Shown piece by piece: positions 8,632 to 17,778 of a stretch of DNA of 64,000 nt. Source of the stretch: Aureimonas ureilytica (GTDB taxonomy: Bacteria > Pseudomonadota > Alphaproteobacteria > Rhizobiales > Rhizobiaceae); contig NZ_LDQA01000015.1 in assembly GCF_001475935.1 (NCBI RefSeq), positions 115,337 to 179,336 of the forward strand, in the 5' to 3' direction. Below the pieces are notes generated by a model. That model searched no databases. It was not told the DNA's origin and worked only from the letters and a program-made list of their open reading frames with translations. Each line of letters begins with the position of its first letter. The first letter of the stretch is position 1. The translations under genes were made by a program, and so were the position numbers.

Positions 8632-9021
8632 TTGTCCAAGATCCAATCCCAACGGCCATTGTCGCCGCACCTGTCGGTGTATCGTTTCCGCCCGACCATG
8701 GCGATGTCGATCCTCCACCGCATCACCGGCGGCGCGCTCTATTTCGGCACCGTGCTCGTGGTCTGGTGGCTGATGGCGGCGGCGAGCGGGGAAGCCTCGT
8801 TCCACCATGCCTCGGCCTTCTTCGGCTCGATCTTCGGCCGTCTCATCCTGTTCGGCTATACCTGGGCGCTCCTGCACCATGCCGCCGGCGGCATCCGCCA
8901 TCTGATCTGGGACACCGGCACCGGCCTCGGCCGCGAGGAGTCCACCCGTTTCGCCATCGCCACGCTGGTCGCCTCGCTCGTCGGGACGGTTCTTCTGTGG
9001 CTCGTCGTCGCCATCTTCTAA
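8632..9021 (+). CDS. sdhC: succinate dehydrogenase cytochrome b556 subunit
   Basis: Membrane anchor of complex II that binds haem b and ubiquinone together with SdhD. The 129-residue product has the family start RPLSPHLSVYRFRPTM, SILHRITGGAL, and the haem-ligand segment LLHHAAGGIRHLIWD, with three membrane helices. Translation most likely begins at TTG 8632, six bases after AGGAG (8621-8625), which yields the conserved N-terminus; an earlier ATG at 8551 is in frame but adds an unrelated 27-residue leader. sdhD follows after 11 bases. The 200 bases upstream hold no other gene and should contain the sdh promoter. Confidence 0.95.
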   Translation: MSKIQSQRPLSPHLSVYRFRPTMAMSILHRITGGALYFGTVLVVWWLMAAASGEASFHHASAFFGSIFGRLILFGYTWALLHHAAGGIRHLIWDTGTGLGREESTRFAIATLVASLVGTVLLWLVVAIF

Positions 9022-9032
9022 GGATCAGCGCC

Positions 9033-9410
9033 ATGGATATGAGAACGCCCCTGAAGCGCGTGCGCGGCTCCGGCGCGACCGGCGAAGGCACCGGCCATTT
9101 CTGGCTTCAGCGCCTCACCGCCGTCGCCAACCTCTTTCTGATCGCCTTCTTCATCGTGCTGCTGATCTCGCTGCACGACGAGGGCTACGACACGGTGCGC
9201 GCGGCGCTCGCCAACCCGATCGTCGGCCTCGTGATGGCGCTTGTGGTGGTGGTGCCCTGCATCCATATGCGCCTTGGCATGCAGACGATCATCGAGGATT
9301 ATTTCCACGGCGCGCTGAAGCTGCCGCTGATCATCCTCAACACCTTCTTCGCGTTCCTGGTCGGCGCCGCCGCCGTGTTCGCGATCATCAAGATGAGCTT
9401 CGGAGCCTGA
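9033..9410 (+). CDS. sdhD: succinate dehydrogenase hydrophobic anchor subunit
   Basis: Second membrane anchor of complex II. The 125 residues begin [20 protein letters not shown], contain the quinone-site and family signature [18 protein letters not shown], and form three helices. The haem/quinone region [20 protein letters not shown] matches SdhD of alphaproteobacteria, where the HxxxGxxxIIEDYxH pattern is conserved. AAGGA (9020-9024) precedes ATG 9033. The stop codon is one base before the sdhA start, so the two are translationally linked. Confidence 0.95.
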   Translation: MDMRTPLKRVRGSGATGEGTGHFWLQRLTAVANLFLIAFFIVLLISLHDEGYDTVRAALANPIVGLVMALVVVVPCIHMRLGMQTIIEDYFHGALKLPLIILNTFFAFLVGAAAVFAIIKMSFGA

Positions 9411-9411
9411 T

Positions 9412-11250
9412 ATGGCCACAGCACAGCCGCATCGCACCGCCGCGCCGGGCCAGAACGGCAAGGCCTATGAGTTCGTCGATCACGTCTTCGACGTCGTGGT
9501 CGTAGGCGCCGGCGGCGCGGGCCTTCGCGCCACGCTCGGCGCCGCCCAGGCCGGCCTGAAGACCGCCTGCATCACCAAGGTCTTCCCGACCCGCTCGCAC
9601 ACGGTCGCAGCCCAAGGCGGTGTCGCCGCCTCGCTCGGCAATATGGGCGAGGACAACTGGCGCTGGCACATGTACGACACCGTCAAGGGGTCGGACTGGC
9701 TGGGCGATCAGGACGCCATCGAATATCTGGTGCGCAACGCGCCCGCCGCCGTCTACGAGCTGGAGCATTTCGGCGTGCCCTTCTCGCGCACGCAGGACGG
9801 CAAGATTTATCAGCGCCCCTTCGGCGGCATGACCACCGATTTCGGCAACGGCCCGCCGGCGCAGCGCACCTGCGCCGCCGCCGACCGCACCGGCCACGCC
9901 ATTCTGCACACGCTCTATGGCCAGTCGCTGCGCTACTCGTCGGAATTCTTCATCGAGTATTTCGCGATCGACCTGATCATGGACGAGGACGGCGCCTGCC
10001 GCGGCGTTGTCGCCCTCAACATGGATGACGGCTCGATCCACCGCTTCACCGCCAAGAAGACGATCCTGGCGACCGGCGGTTATGGCCGCGCCTATTTCTC
10101 GGCGACCTCGGCCCATACCTGCACGGGCGACGGCAACGCCATGGTGCTGCGCGCCGGCCTGCCCTTGCAGGACATGGAGTTCGTGCAGTTCCACCCGACC
10201 GGCATCTACGGCGCGGGCTGCCTCATCACGGAAGGCGCGCGCGGCGAGGGCGGCTATCTGACGAACTCGGAAGGCGAGCGCTTCATGGAGCGCTATGCCC
10301 CCTCGGCCAAGGATCTGGCGTCGCGTGACGTCGTGTCCCGTTCGATGACGATGGAAATCCGCGAAGGGCGTGGCGTCGGCAAGAACAAGGACCACATCTT
10401 CCTGCATCTCGACCATCTCGACCCGAAGATCCTGCACGAGCGGCTGCCGGGCATTTCGGAGTCGGCGCGCATCTTCGCGGGTGTGGACGTGACCAAGGAG
10501 CCGATCCCGGTTCTGCCGACCGTTCATTACAACATGGGCGGCATCCCGACGAACTATCACGGCGAAGTCCTGACCAAGAAGGACGGCAATGCCGACACCG
10601 TCGTGCCCGGCCTGATGGCCGTCGGCGAGGCGGCCTGCGTGTCCGTCCACGGCGCCAATCGCCTGGGCTCCAACTCGCTGATCGATCTCGTGGTGTTCGG
10701 CCGCGCCGCCGCGCTGCGCTGCGCCGAAACAGTGACGCCGGGCGAGGGCCATGCGCCGCTGCCCAAGGATGCCGGCGAGAACTCCCTCGCGCGCCTCGAC
10801 CGCTTCCGCTACGCCCAGGGTTCGACCTCGACGGCCGAGCTTCGCAACAACATGCAGCGCACGATGCAGTCCAACTGCGCCGTGTTCCGCACGGGCGAGG
10901 TGCTGGAAGAGGGCCACGAGAAGATCCATCAGGTCTGGCAGTCGTCCGATGACGTGCGCGTCACCGACCGTTCGCTGATCTGGAACACGGACCTGATCGA
11001 GACGCTGGAATACGACAACCTGATCTCGCAAGCCGTCGTCACCATGGACTCGGCTCTCGCCCGCCAGGAATCGCGCGGCGCTCACGCCCGCGAGGACTTC
11101 CCCGATCGCGACGACGCCAACTGGATGAAGCACACGCTCTCCTTCTGCGACACGCAGAACAAGACGGTGCGCCTCGACGATCGTCCCGTGCACACCTACA
11201 CCATGTCCAACCAGATCGAGTATATCGCGCCCAAGAAGCGCGTTTACTGA
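9412..11250 (+). CDS. sdhA: succinate dehydrogenase flavoprotein subunit
   Basis: Catalytic subunit that oxidises succinate to fumarate in the TCA cycle and respiratory chain. It has 612 residues, normal for the family. The FAD-binding motif is [20 protein letters not shown] near the N-terminus, and the covalent flavin site is the His in [11 protein letters not shown] (about residue 63). Substrate-site and capping-domain motifs such as [20 protein letters not shown] and [13 protein letters not shown] are intact, and [20 protein letters not shown] completes the FAD site. A terminator follows, so sdhCDA is one transcription unit and sdhB is outside it. Confidence 0.98.
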   Translation: MATAQPHRTAAPGQNGKAYEFVDHVFDVVVVGAGGAGLRATLGAAQAGLKTACITKVFPTRSHTVAAQGGVAASLGNMGEDNWRWHMYDTVKGSDWLGDQDAIEYLVRNAPAAVYELEHFGVPFSRTQDGKIYQRPFGGMTTDFGNGPPAQRTCAAADRTGHAILHTLYGQSLRYSSEFFIEYFAIDLIMDEDGACRGVVALNMDDGSIHRFTAKKTILATGGYGRAYFSATSAHTCTGDGNAMVLRAGLPLQDMEFVQFHPTGIYGAGCLITEGARGEGGYLTNSEGERFMERYAPSAKDLASRDVVSRSMTMEIREGRGVGKNKDHIFLHLDHLDPKILHERLPGISESARIFAGVDVTKEPIPVLPTVHYNMGGIPTNYHGEVLTKKDGNADTVVPGLMAVGEAACVSVHGANRLGSNSLIDLVVFGRAAALRCAETVTPGEGHAPLPKDAGENSLARLDRFRYAQGSTSTAELRNNMQRTMQSNCAVFRTGEVLEEGHEKIHQVWQSSDDVRVTDRSLIWNTDLIETLEYDNLISQAVVTMDSALARQESRGAHAREDFPDRDDANWMKHTLSFCDTQNKTVRLDDRPVHTYTMSNQIEYIAPKKRVY

Positions 11251-11275
11251 TCGGCGAATCATCGCTGCATCATCC

Positions 11276-11302
11276 AAGGCCGCCTTTCGGGGCGGTCTTT
11301 TT
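11276..11302 (+). terminator. rho-independent terminator after sdhA
   Basis: AAGGCCGCC (11276-11284) pairs with GGCGGTCTT (11291-11299) with one G-T pair and a six-base loop, and is followed by a run of T to 11302. It closes the sdhCDA unit before the App1 gene. Confidence 0.8.
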
Positions 11303-11361
11303 GTTGAGCTGGATGGCGCGCCACCTTTCCGATGCGGGGTGACTTCGCTATTTCGGCTGGA

Positions 11362-12528
11362 ATGAGTGTCAGGGCGCTGAGCGCGATCGGTGAACATCTG
11401 CTACGGCGAAGCCGGATCCTGCGCTTTGCGGTGAAGCAGCGCCTGCGGCTGACCGACCAGCCGACCCTCGTGGTCTATCCCGGTCATCTCACCGGCGGGC
11501 GTCTGACGCTGCTCGGGCGTGTCTTGGAAGACGAGGGCGTCTTCGGTGCGGCGCATTCGAACTCGACCTTCCGCAACCTCTATCTCACCTTCAAGCGCTA
11601 CGAGACCGACGAGATCGGCGGTGCGCGCCTCCAGTGGGAGGGGCTCGGACAATCGGGCGAAGTGGTGAGCCAGCGCGACGGTTATTTCCGCATCGAGGCG
11701 GAAGGGCTCACCATGCCCGAGGGCGACGCGCCCTGGGCGCAGATCCGCGTCACGCTGCAAAAGGCGCGCGGCTATGATTTCGCGCCGATGAGCGTGGAAG
11801 CGCGGGCGCGGGTCGTCTCGCCCAAGGCGCGCTTTGCCATCATCTCCGATATCGACGACACGATCATCCATACCGGCGCCTTCAAGATGCTGCGGCATTG
11901 GCGCATCGTCACGGCCAATTCGCCGGAAGCGCGTCTGCCCTTTCCCGGCGTGTCGCGCTTCTACCGCGCGCTTTGCGAGGGCGCGGCGGGAGCGGAGACC
12001 AATCCGGTCTTCTACGTCTCGTCCAGCCCCTGGAACCTCGCCGATATCTTCGAGCGCTTCATGGCGCTGCGCAGCATTCCGGTCGGGCCCATGCTCCTGC
12101 GCTCGCTTTCGTCCGACGCGCTCGGCTGGCTCCTGCGCCGCCACCACGGCCACAAGGACCGGATGATCGACGCGGTGATGGCGGCCAATCCGACGCTGCC
12201 CTTCATCCTGATCGGCGACAGCGGGCAGAAGGACGCCTCGGTCTATGCCAGCGCGGTGGAGCGCCATCCCGGCCGGGTTCTGGCGGTTCATATTCACGAT
12301 GTCCTGCCCGCTGGCTCACCCATGGAAACCGTGAAGGCGGCGCTGCGGCGTATCGAGGCGGCGGGCGTTCCGACGACGCTGGGGCGCACGCTGGCCGACG
12401 CCGCGCGGCAGGCGGAAGGAGCGGGGCTGATCGCGCCCGGAACCGAGAACGCGGTTCTGGCCGAGATCGCGGCCGAAGAGGGCAAGCCCAGCCGTTTCGG
12501 CCGTTTTCCCGTGATCGTGCAGCCCTGA
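11362..12528 (+). CDS. App1-type phosphatidate phosphatase domain protein
   Basis: A cytoplasmic protein of 388 residues. The C-terminal half is an App1 catalytic domain (HAD-like): the nucleophile motif ISDIDDTIIHTGAFKM, a second motif YVSSSPWNLADIFERF, and a third, LIGDSGQKDASVYAS, are all present. Family members hydrolyse phosphatidic acid in yeast; bacterial substrates are not known. The N-terminal part (LVVYPGHLTGGRLTLLGRV) is a beta-rich domain often found with it. The gene sits between sdhA and sdhB, behind the sdhA terminator. ATG 11362 is used; ATG 11332 in the same frame is an alternative. Confidence 0.85.
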   Translation: MSVRALSAIGEHLLRRSRILRFAVKQRLRLTDQPTLVVYPGHLTGGRLTLLGRVLEDEGVFGAAHSNSTFRNLYLTFKRYETDEIGGARLQWEGLGQSGEVVSQRDGYFRIEAEGLTMPEGDAPWAQIRVTLQKARGYDFAPMSVEARARVVSPKARFAIISDIDDTIIHTGAFKMLRHWRIVTANSPEARLPFPGVSRFYRALCEGAAGAETNPVFYVSSSPWNLADIFERFMALRSIPVGPMLLRSLSSDALGWLLRRHHGHKDRMIDAVMAANPTLPFILIGDSGQKDASVYASAVERHPGRVLAVHIHDVLPAGSPMETVKAALRRIEAAGVPTTLGRTLADAARQAEGAGLIAPGTENAVLAEIAAEEGKPSRFGRFPVIVQP

Positions 12529-12681
12529 TGGCAGGCTTCCGCCAGCCTCGAAAAGATTCCGAAAGCTGCGCGCGGCTACAATCGTTTAAAGCGGCGCTGC
12601 GTGCATCGGCCTTGTTGCACCGCCGCGCTATTCGTGTTTAGCCCCATTCTAAAGAACTGACGTCGCAGCGGAACACGCCCC

Positions 12682-13461
12682 ATGGTGGAACTCAGCCTTC
12701 CCAAGAACTCCGTCGTCGGCAAGGGCAAGACCTGGCCGAAGCCGGCTGGCGCCTCGAATGTGCGCGAGTTCGGCATCTATCGCTGGTCGCCCGATGACGG
12801 CCAGAACCCGCGCGTCGACACGTTCTATGTCGATACCGACGATTGCGGCCCGATGGTTCTCGACGCGCTGCTCTGGATCAAGAACAATGTCGACTCGACC
12901 CTGACGCTGCGCCGCTCCTGCCGCGAAGGCATCTGCGGCTCCTGCGCCATGAATATCGACGGCTCCAACACGCTCGCCTGCACCAAGGGCATGGACGAAG
13001 TGTCGGGCGCGGTGAAGGTCTATCCGCTGCCGCATATGCCGGTCATCAAGGATCTGGTGCCCGATCTCACCGTGCCTTACGCGCAGCTCCGCTCGATCGA
13101 GCCCTGGCTCAAGACCGAGACGCCCGAGCCCGAGAAGGAATGGCGCCAGAGCCATGAGGACCGCGAGAAGCTCGACGGCCTCTACGAGTGCATTCTCTGC
13201 TTCTGCTGTCAGACCTCGTGCCCGAGCTACTGGTGGAACGGCGAGCGCTATCTCGGCCCGGCCGTGCTGCTCCAGGCCTATCGCTGGCTGATCGACAGCC
13301 GCGACGAGGCGACGGGCGACCGGCTGGACGAGCTGGAAGACCCGTTCAAGCTCTATCGCTGCCACACGATCATGAACTGCACGCAGGCCTGCCCCAAGGG
13401 CCTGAACCCGGCCAAGGCCATCGCCGAGATCAAGAAGATGATGGTCGAGCGCCGCGTCTGA
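12682..13461 (+). CDS. sdhB: succinate dehydrogenase iron-sulfur subunit
   Basis: Carries electrons from the SdhA flavin to quinone through three Fe-S clusters. The 259-residue product holds all ligands: the [2Fe-2S] cysteines in [16 protein letters not shown] and NTLACTK, the [4Fe-4S] set in [17 protein letters not shown], and the [3Fe-4S] set in [20 protein letters not shown]. The usual order in this group is sdhCDAB. Here sdhB is 1.4 kb after sdhA with its own 153-base upstream region, so it probably has its own promoter. The C-terminus ends [11 protein letters not shown] as in other alphaproteobacteria. Confidence 0.98.
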   Translation: MVELSLPKNSVVGKGKTWPKPAGASNVREFGIYRWSPDDGQNPRVDTFYVDTDDCGPMVLDALLWIKNNVDSTLTLRRSCREGICGSCAMNIDGSNTLACTKGMDEVSGAVKVYPLPHMPVIKDLVPDLTVPYAQLRSIEPWLKTETPEPEKEWRQSHEDREKLDGLYECILCFCCQTSCPSYWWNGERYLGPAVLLQAYRWLIDSRDEATGDRLDELEDPFKLYRCHTIMNCTQACPKGLNPAKAIAEIKKMMVERRV

Positions 13462-13552
13462 CGCATCTCGCGCGATCCATTTTCGCGCCCGCCTTGCATC
13501 CGCCGTCTTGCGCGCGCCGTATCTGGAGCGAACGAGACGGCGGAGCTTTTTC

Positions 13553-14176
13553 ATGATGCGTTCGAACTTCGTGCGGCCGGGCGTGGTTGCCCTCGCCCTT
13601 CTGGCCAGCCTCGCGCCCGTGGCCGCGCAGGCCGAAGAGGCGATCTTTGCCGGCGGCTGCTTCTGGTCGATGGAAACCGATCTCGACCGAGTGGAGGGAG
13701 TCACCTCCACGACCTCGGGCTATATCGGCGGCACGCTGCCCAACCCGACCTATCAGGACGTCATCACCGAGCGCACCGGCCATTACGAGGCGGTGAAGGT
13801 GACCTACGACCCCGCCAAGATTTCCTATGAGAAGCTTCTCTCGGCCTATTTCCATTCGATCGACCCGACGGATGCCGGCGGCCAGTTCTGCGACCGTGGC
13901 CCGTCCTATCGCACCGCGATCTTCCCGCTCAATGACGCGCAGCGAAAGGCGGCCGAAGCGAGCGAACGGCAAGTCGCGGCCGATCTGAAGCAGGACATCG
14001 CCACGAAGATTCTGCCGACGGCGACCTTCTACCCGGCCGAAGAGTATCACCAGGACTTCGCCCGCAAGAATCCCGGCCATTACAACGCCTATCGCATGGG
14101 CTGCGGGCGGGACCGGGCGGTGCGCGCCGTCTGGGGCGACAAGGCGCAGATGGGCCTGAAGCCGGCGCACGGTTGA
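13553..14176 (+). CDS. msrA: peptide-methionine (S)-S-oxide reductase, exported
   Basis: Reduces the S epimer of methionine sulfoxide in oxidised proteins. The 207-residue product has a Sec signal peptide (MMRSNFVRPGVVALALLASL, cleavage near AQA-EE), so it should act in the periplasm. The catalytic GGCFW motif follows directly (FAGGCFWSMETDLDRVEGV), then GYIGGTLPNPTYQDV, TGHYEAVKVTYDP and the C-terminal YHQDF region. GGAG lies seven bases before ATG 13553. A Tat-exported MsrB is encoded at 58763, which would complete a periplasmic repair pair. Confidence 0.93.
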   Translation: MMRSNFVRPGVVALALLASLAPVAAQAEEAIFAGGCFWSMETDLDRVEGVTSTTSGYIGGTLPNPTYQDVITERTGHYEAVKVTYDPAKISYEKLLSAYFHSIDPTDAGGQFCDRGPSYRTAIFPLNDAQRKAAEASERQVAADLKQDIATKILPTATFYPAEEYHQDFARKNPGHYNAYRMGCGRDRAVRAVWGDKAQMGLKPAHG

Positions 14177-14217
14177 GGCTGCGACATCGCGCCCGCGCGA
14201 AAAATCCGTTCTGAGGT

Positions 14218-14243
14218 GGAACCGAAACGACGCCGCGCTCTTT
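14218..14243 (+). promoter_or_regulatory. possible EcfG-type stress promoter before dps
   Basis: GGAACC (14218-14223), then 16 bases, then CTTT (14240-14243). The -35 half matches the general-stress sigma factor EcfG consensus of alphaproteobacteria (GGAAC); the -10 half is only a partial match to CGTT. dps is a known EcfG target in some relatives. Confidence 0.25.
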
Positions 14244-14309
14244 TCCTGCACAAGACGCCGGCGCCATGACGCGCGCCGGCTTGCGTTTGAATGGTCGCAG
14301 GAGCTTTCG

Positions 14310-14813
14310 ATGTCCAAGGCGGGCAAGACCCCCATCCATCCCACCAAGAACTCGATGAACGAGAACCTGCGGGCCTCGATGATCGAGCTTCTGCAGAAGC
14401 ACCTGGCCTCCTCGATCGACCTCAGCTACCAGGCCAAGCAGGCCCACTGGAACGTCAAAGGCTCCAACTTCATCGGCGTCCACCTCATGTTCGACCGCCT
14501 TCATGAAGAAGCGGAAGGCTATGTGGACACGATCGCCGAGCGTCTGACGGCGCTGGGTGGGCAGGCGCGCGGCACGGTTCATGCCTCGGCTGAAGCGACG
14601 CTGCTCGATCCTTATCCGCTCGACCTCGTCGACTCGATGGACCATCTCAAGCGTCTGGCCGACTCCTATGCCAAGTGGGGCGGCGCGCTGCGCGAAGCCG
14701 TGGAAGAGGCCGACGAGGCAGGCGACGACCTCACCGCCGATCTCTTCACCGAAGTCGGCCGCGCGATCGACAAGTCGCTGTATTTCCTCGAAAGCCATTT
14801 CCAGCGCGCCTGA
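14310..14813 (+). CDS. dps: Dps family DNA-binding ferritin
   Basis: Forms a 12-subunit shell that oxidises and stores iron and shields DNA from peroxide. It has 167 residues. The ferroxidase region is visible as YQAKQAHWNVKGSNFIGVHL (His of AHWNVKG) and MFDRLHEEAEGYVDTIAERL, whose Asp and Glu complete the site with a neighbouring subunit. The basic N-terminal tail (MSKAGKTPIHPTKNSM) could contact DNA. AGGAG lies six bases before ATG 14310, and a terminator follows. A GGAAC-type motif upstream suggests control by the general stress response, which is inference. Confidence 0.95.
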   Translation: MSKAGKTPIHPTKNSMNENLRASMIELLQKHLASSIDLSYQAKQAHWNVKGSNFIGVHLMFDRLHEEAEGYVDTIAERLTALGGQARGTVHASAEATLLDPYPLDLVDSMDHLKRLADSYAKWGGALREAVEEADEAGDDLTADLFTEVGRAIDKSLYFLESHFQRA

Positions 14814-14838
14814 GAGAGCTTTCCTCTGGCCCATCGAG

Positions 14839-14863
14839 AAGGCGTCCGCGAGGGCGCCTTTTT
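14839..14863 (+). terminator. rho-independent terminator after dps
   Basis: AAGGCGTCC (14839-14847) pairs with GGGCGCCTT (14852-14860) around a GCGA loop, followed by TTT. It lies 25 bases after the dps stop. Confidence 0.8.
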
Positions 14864-14955
14864 CGCGTTTCGGGCACGGGTCGAGGCCACCGCGTCCTTG
14901 CCCGGACGAGCACCCCGCCTCACAATGAGGCTCCCGACAGGAGGCCATTCGCGAG

Positions 14956-15420
14956 ATGAGACATCCCGACCTTCCGCTCGAAGGCGGCTGCCGCTGCGGC
15001 CGCATTCGTTTGCGCCTCTCGGCAGCACCGCTCGCCACCTTCGCCTGCCATTGCACGGGCTGCCAGCGGATGAGTTCCAGCGCCTATTCGCTGAGCGCCA
15101 TGGTGCCGTCTGACGGATTCCAGATCCTCTCGGGTGAGCCGGTGCGCGGTGGCCTGAAACAGGGTGGCATCCATCATGTCTTCTGCCCGGACTGCATGAG
15201 CTGGCTTTTCACGCGCTGGGAGGGGATGGACGGGCTCGTGAACATCCGCCCGACCATGCTCGACGAGACCACGTGGTTCGCGCCCTTCATCGAGACCTAT
15301 ACGAGCGAGAAACTGCCCTTTGCGCAGACCGGCGCGCAGCGGAGTTTTCCGAAATTCCCCGACGAGGCGGAGTTTCCGGTGCTGCTTCAGGCCTATGCCG
15401 AGGCCGTCTCGCACGGGTGA
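14956..15420 (+). CDS. GFA family zinc-binding protein
   Basis: A 154-residue member of the GFA family, named after glutathione-dependent formaldehyde-activating enzyme, though most members have no proven activity. The zinc ligands are visible as GGCRCGRIR, FACHCTGCQRMSSSAYS and FCPDC, the usual spacing of structural and catalytic zinc sites. DNA-encoded features beyond the fold give no substrate. It stands alone between dps and priA on the same strand, 93 bases after the dps terminator. Confidence 0.85.
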   Translation: MRHPDLPLEGGCRCGRIRLRLSAAPLATFACHCTGCQRMSSSAYSLSAMVPSDGFQILSGEPVRGGLKQGGIHHVFCPDCMSWLFTRWEGMDGLVNIRPTMLDETTWFAPFIETYTSEKLPFAQTGAQRSFPKFPDEAEFPVLLQAYAEAVSHG

Positions 15421-15554
15421 AGATTGGGTGCGGCCTTGCTCCGGCCGCGAAGCGTCGCCATCTGAGCCCCATGCCCCTGGCGCGGCGCTTGCCTCGATGA
15501 CACCAGCCTGCCATTCCGGGGTCATCCGCCGTTCCGCAGCCGAGCCGATCCGCC

Positions 15555-17744
15555 TTGTCCCTTCTCGGAGACCTTTTCCCGGCCCGCACCGTTCCGGTGC
15601 TGGTGCCCATGCCCGCCGAGCGGCCCTATAGCTATGTCGTGCCGGACGGGATGATGGTGCAGCCGGGCTCCATCGTGCAGGTGCCGCTGGGGCCGCGTCA
15701 GGTGGCCGGCGTCGTCTGGGACGGCGAAACGGACGCGGTGGACCCCAAGAAGCTGAAGGCGATCACCCACGCCTTCGACTGCCCGCCGCTGCCCGACGCC
15801 ATGCGCCGCTTCATCGACTGGGTGGCGGAGTACACGCTCTCCCCGCCCGGCCTCGTCGCGCGCATGGTGTTGCGCGTGCCCGTCGCCTTCGATCCCGAGC
15901 CCTTCGTGGACGGGCTGCGGCTCACCGACCAGCGCCCCGAACGCCTGACGCCCGCGCGGCAGAAGCTTCTGGAAACCGCAACGGCCGGGCTCGAATGGAC
16001 GCGGCCGGGTCTCCTCCACGCAAGCGGCGTGTCCGCCTCCGTGCTGGACGGGCTGGTGAAGGCCGGGTCGTTCGAGACGGTGAAGCTGCCGCCGCACCCG
16101 ATCGTCTTCCCGCCTGACACGAGCTATGGCCGCGCGGACTTGAGCGACACACAGCGCGAGGCGGCCGACCGGCTGTGCGAAGCGGTGGGGGAGGGGGGCT
16201 TTTCCGTCTCGCTCTTGGAAGGCGTCACCGGATCGGGCAAGACAGAGGTCTATTTCGAGGCGGTCGCCAAGGCGCTGGAGGCAGGGCGGCAGGTCCTGAT
16301 CCTGCTGCCCGAGATCGCGCTGACGCAGAGCTTCATCGACCGGTTTCACGCGCGCTTCGGCACCGAGCCGGCGCAGTGGCATTCCGACGTGCCGCCGCGC
16401 AACCGTGAGCGCGTCTGGCGGCAGGTGGCGGAGGGGCGGGTGCGGGTCGTCGCCGGCGCGCGCTCGGCGCTGTTCCTTCCGTTCAAGGATCTTGGCCTGA
16501 TCATCGTCGACGAGGAGCACGACCCCGCCTACAAGCAAGAGGATCGCACCTTCTACCATGCGCGCGACATGGCGGTGGTGCGCGGCCATATCGGCGAATG
16601 CGCGGTTATTCTGGCGTCGGCGACGCCCTCGCTCGAAACGCGCGTCAACGCCCGCTCCGGGCGTTATCGCCATGTGCCGCTCACCGGGCGCTTTCAGGCT
16701 GCCGCGCTGCCGAGCCTTCAACTGGTGGATCTACGCCGCCACCCGCCCGCCAAGGGGCGCTTTATCTCGCCCGTGCTTCATACGGCGATCGAGGAAACGA
16801 TCGCGCGCGGCGAGCAGGCGCTGCTGTTTCTCAACCGACGCGGCTATGCGCCGCTGACGCTCTGCCGCGCCTGCGGCCATCGCTTCCAGTGCCGGCAATG
16901 CTCCTCCTGGTTGGTGGATCATCGCCTGCGCGGCGTGCTCCAGTGCCACCATTGCGGCCATTCCGAACGCCGGCCCGAGGCCTGCCCGAGCTGCGGCACG
17001 CTGGATCATCTGGTGGCCTGCGGGCCGGGTGTGGAGCGTGTGGCCGAGGAAATGCTCCACGCCTTTCCGGAAGCGCGCACCATCCTTCTCTCCTCCGACC
17101 TGCCGGGCGGCGCGCGGCGGCTGCGGCGCGAGCTGGACGCCGTGGCCGAGGGCGAGGCCGATATCGTGATCGGAACGCAGCTCGTGGCCAAGGGCCATCA
17201 CTTCCCGCTGATGACGCTGGTCGGCGCGGTGGATGCCGATCTCGGCCTCAACAATGGCGATCCGCGCGCGGCCGAGCGCACGTTTCAGCTTCTGCATCAG
17301 GTGACGGGCCGCGCCGGGCGCTCCGGCCTGCCGAGTCGTGGCCTGATCCAGACCTTCGCGCCCGAACATGCCGTGATGCAGGCGATCGCGGCCGGGGACC
17401 CGGAGCGCTTCTACGAGCGCGAGACGGCCGAGCGCGAGCGCGCCGGCCTGCCCCCGTTCGGACGATTGGCGGCGATCATCGTCTCAGCCGATTCGCGGCG
17501 CGAGGCGGAGGAATATGGTCGCCTCCTGCGCAAGGCCGCGCCGGAGGACGGCGATCTCGAAGTGCTCGGCCCCGCCGAAGCGCCGCTCGGCCTCGTGCGC
17601 GGGCGCCACCGCTTTCGGCTCCTGATTCAAGGAGGGCGGCGTGCGCCGATCCAGAGCTTCGTCCGAGCCATGGTGGCGAGCGCTCCGCGCCCGCGCGGCT
17701 CGGTGCAGATCCAGATCGACATCGATCCGCAAAGCTTCCTATGA
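15555..17744 (+). CDS. priA: primosomal replication protein N' (helicase)
   Basis: PriA recognises stalled forks and reloads the replicative helicase. It has 729 residues. The N-terminal 3'-DNA-binding domain begins VPVLVPMPAERPYSYVVP. The helicase core has Walker A GVTGSGKTEVYFEAV (about residue 220), motif II DEEHDPAYKQED, and motif III ASATPSLET. The two zinc sites follow: CRACGHRFQCRQC and CHHCGHSERRPEACPSCG. Late motifs VDADLGLNNGDPRAAERTFQ and GRAGRSG are intact. The start appears to be TTG 15555, which gives the expected N-terminus; no ATG is available nearby. It lies upstream of atpHAGDC, as in other Rhizobiales. Confidence 0.96.
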   Translation: MSLLGDLFPARTVPVLVPMPAERPYSYVVPDGMMVQPGSIVQVPLGPRQVAGVVWDGETDAVDPKKLKAITHAFDCPPLPDAMRRFIDWVAEYTLSPPGLVARMVLRVPVAFDPEPFVDGLRLTDQRPERLTPARQKLLETATAGLEWTRPGLLHASGVSASVLDGLVKAGSFETVKLPPHPIVFPPDTSYGRADLSDTQREAADRLCEAVGEGGFSVSLLEGVTGSGKTEVYFEAVAKALEAGRQVLILLPEIALTQSFIDRFHARFGTEPAQWHSDVPPRNRERVWRQVAEGRVRVVAGARSALFLPFKDLGLIIVDEEHDPAYKQEDRTFYHARDMAVVRGHIGECAVILASATPSLETRVNARSGRYRHVPLTGRFQAAALPSLQLVDLRRHPPAKGRFISPVLHTAIEETIARGEQALLFLNRRGYAPLTLCRACGHRFQCRQCSSWLVDHRLRGVLQCHHCGHSERRPEACPSCGTLDHLVACGPGVERVAEEMLHAFPEARTILLSSDLPGGARRLRRELDAVAEGEADIVIGTQLVAKGHHFPLMTLVGAVDADLGLNNGDPRAAERTFQLLHQVTGRAGRSGLPSRGLIQTFAPEHAVMQAIAAGDPERFYERETAERERAGLPPFGRLAAIIVSADSRREAEEYGRLLRKAAPEDGDLEVLGPAEAPLGLVRGRHRFRLLIQGGRRAPIQSFVRAMVASAPRPRGSVQIQIDIDPQSFL

Positions 17745-17778
17745 GAGCGCAAAGACTTCGACGCGAAAGGGGAGGCGG

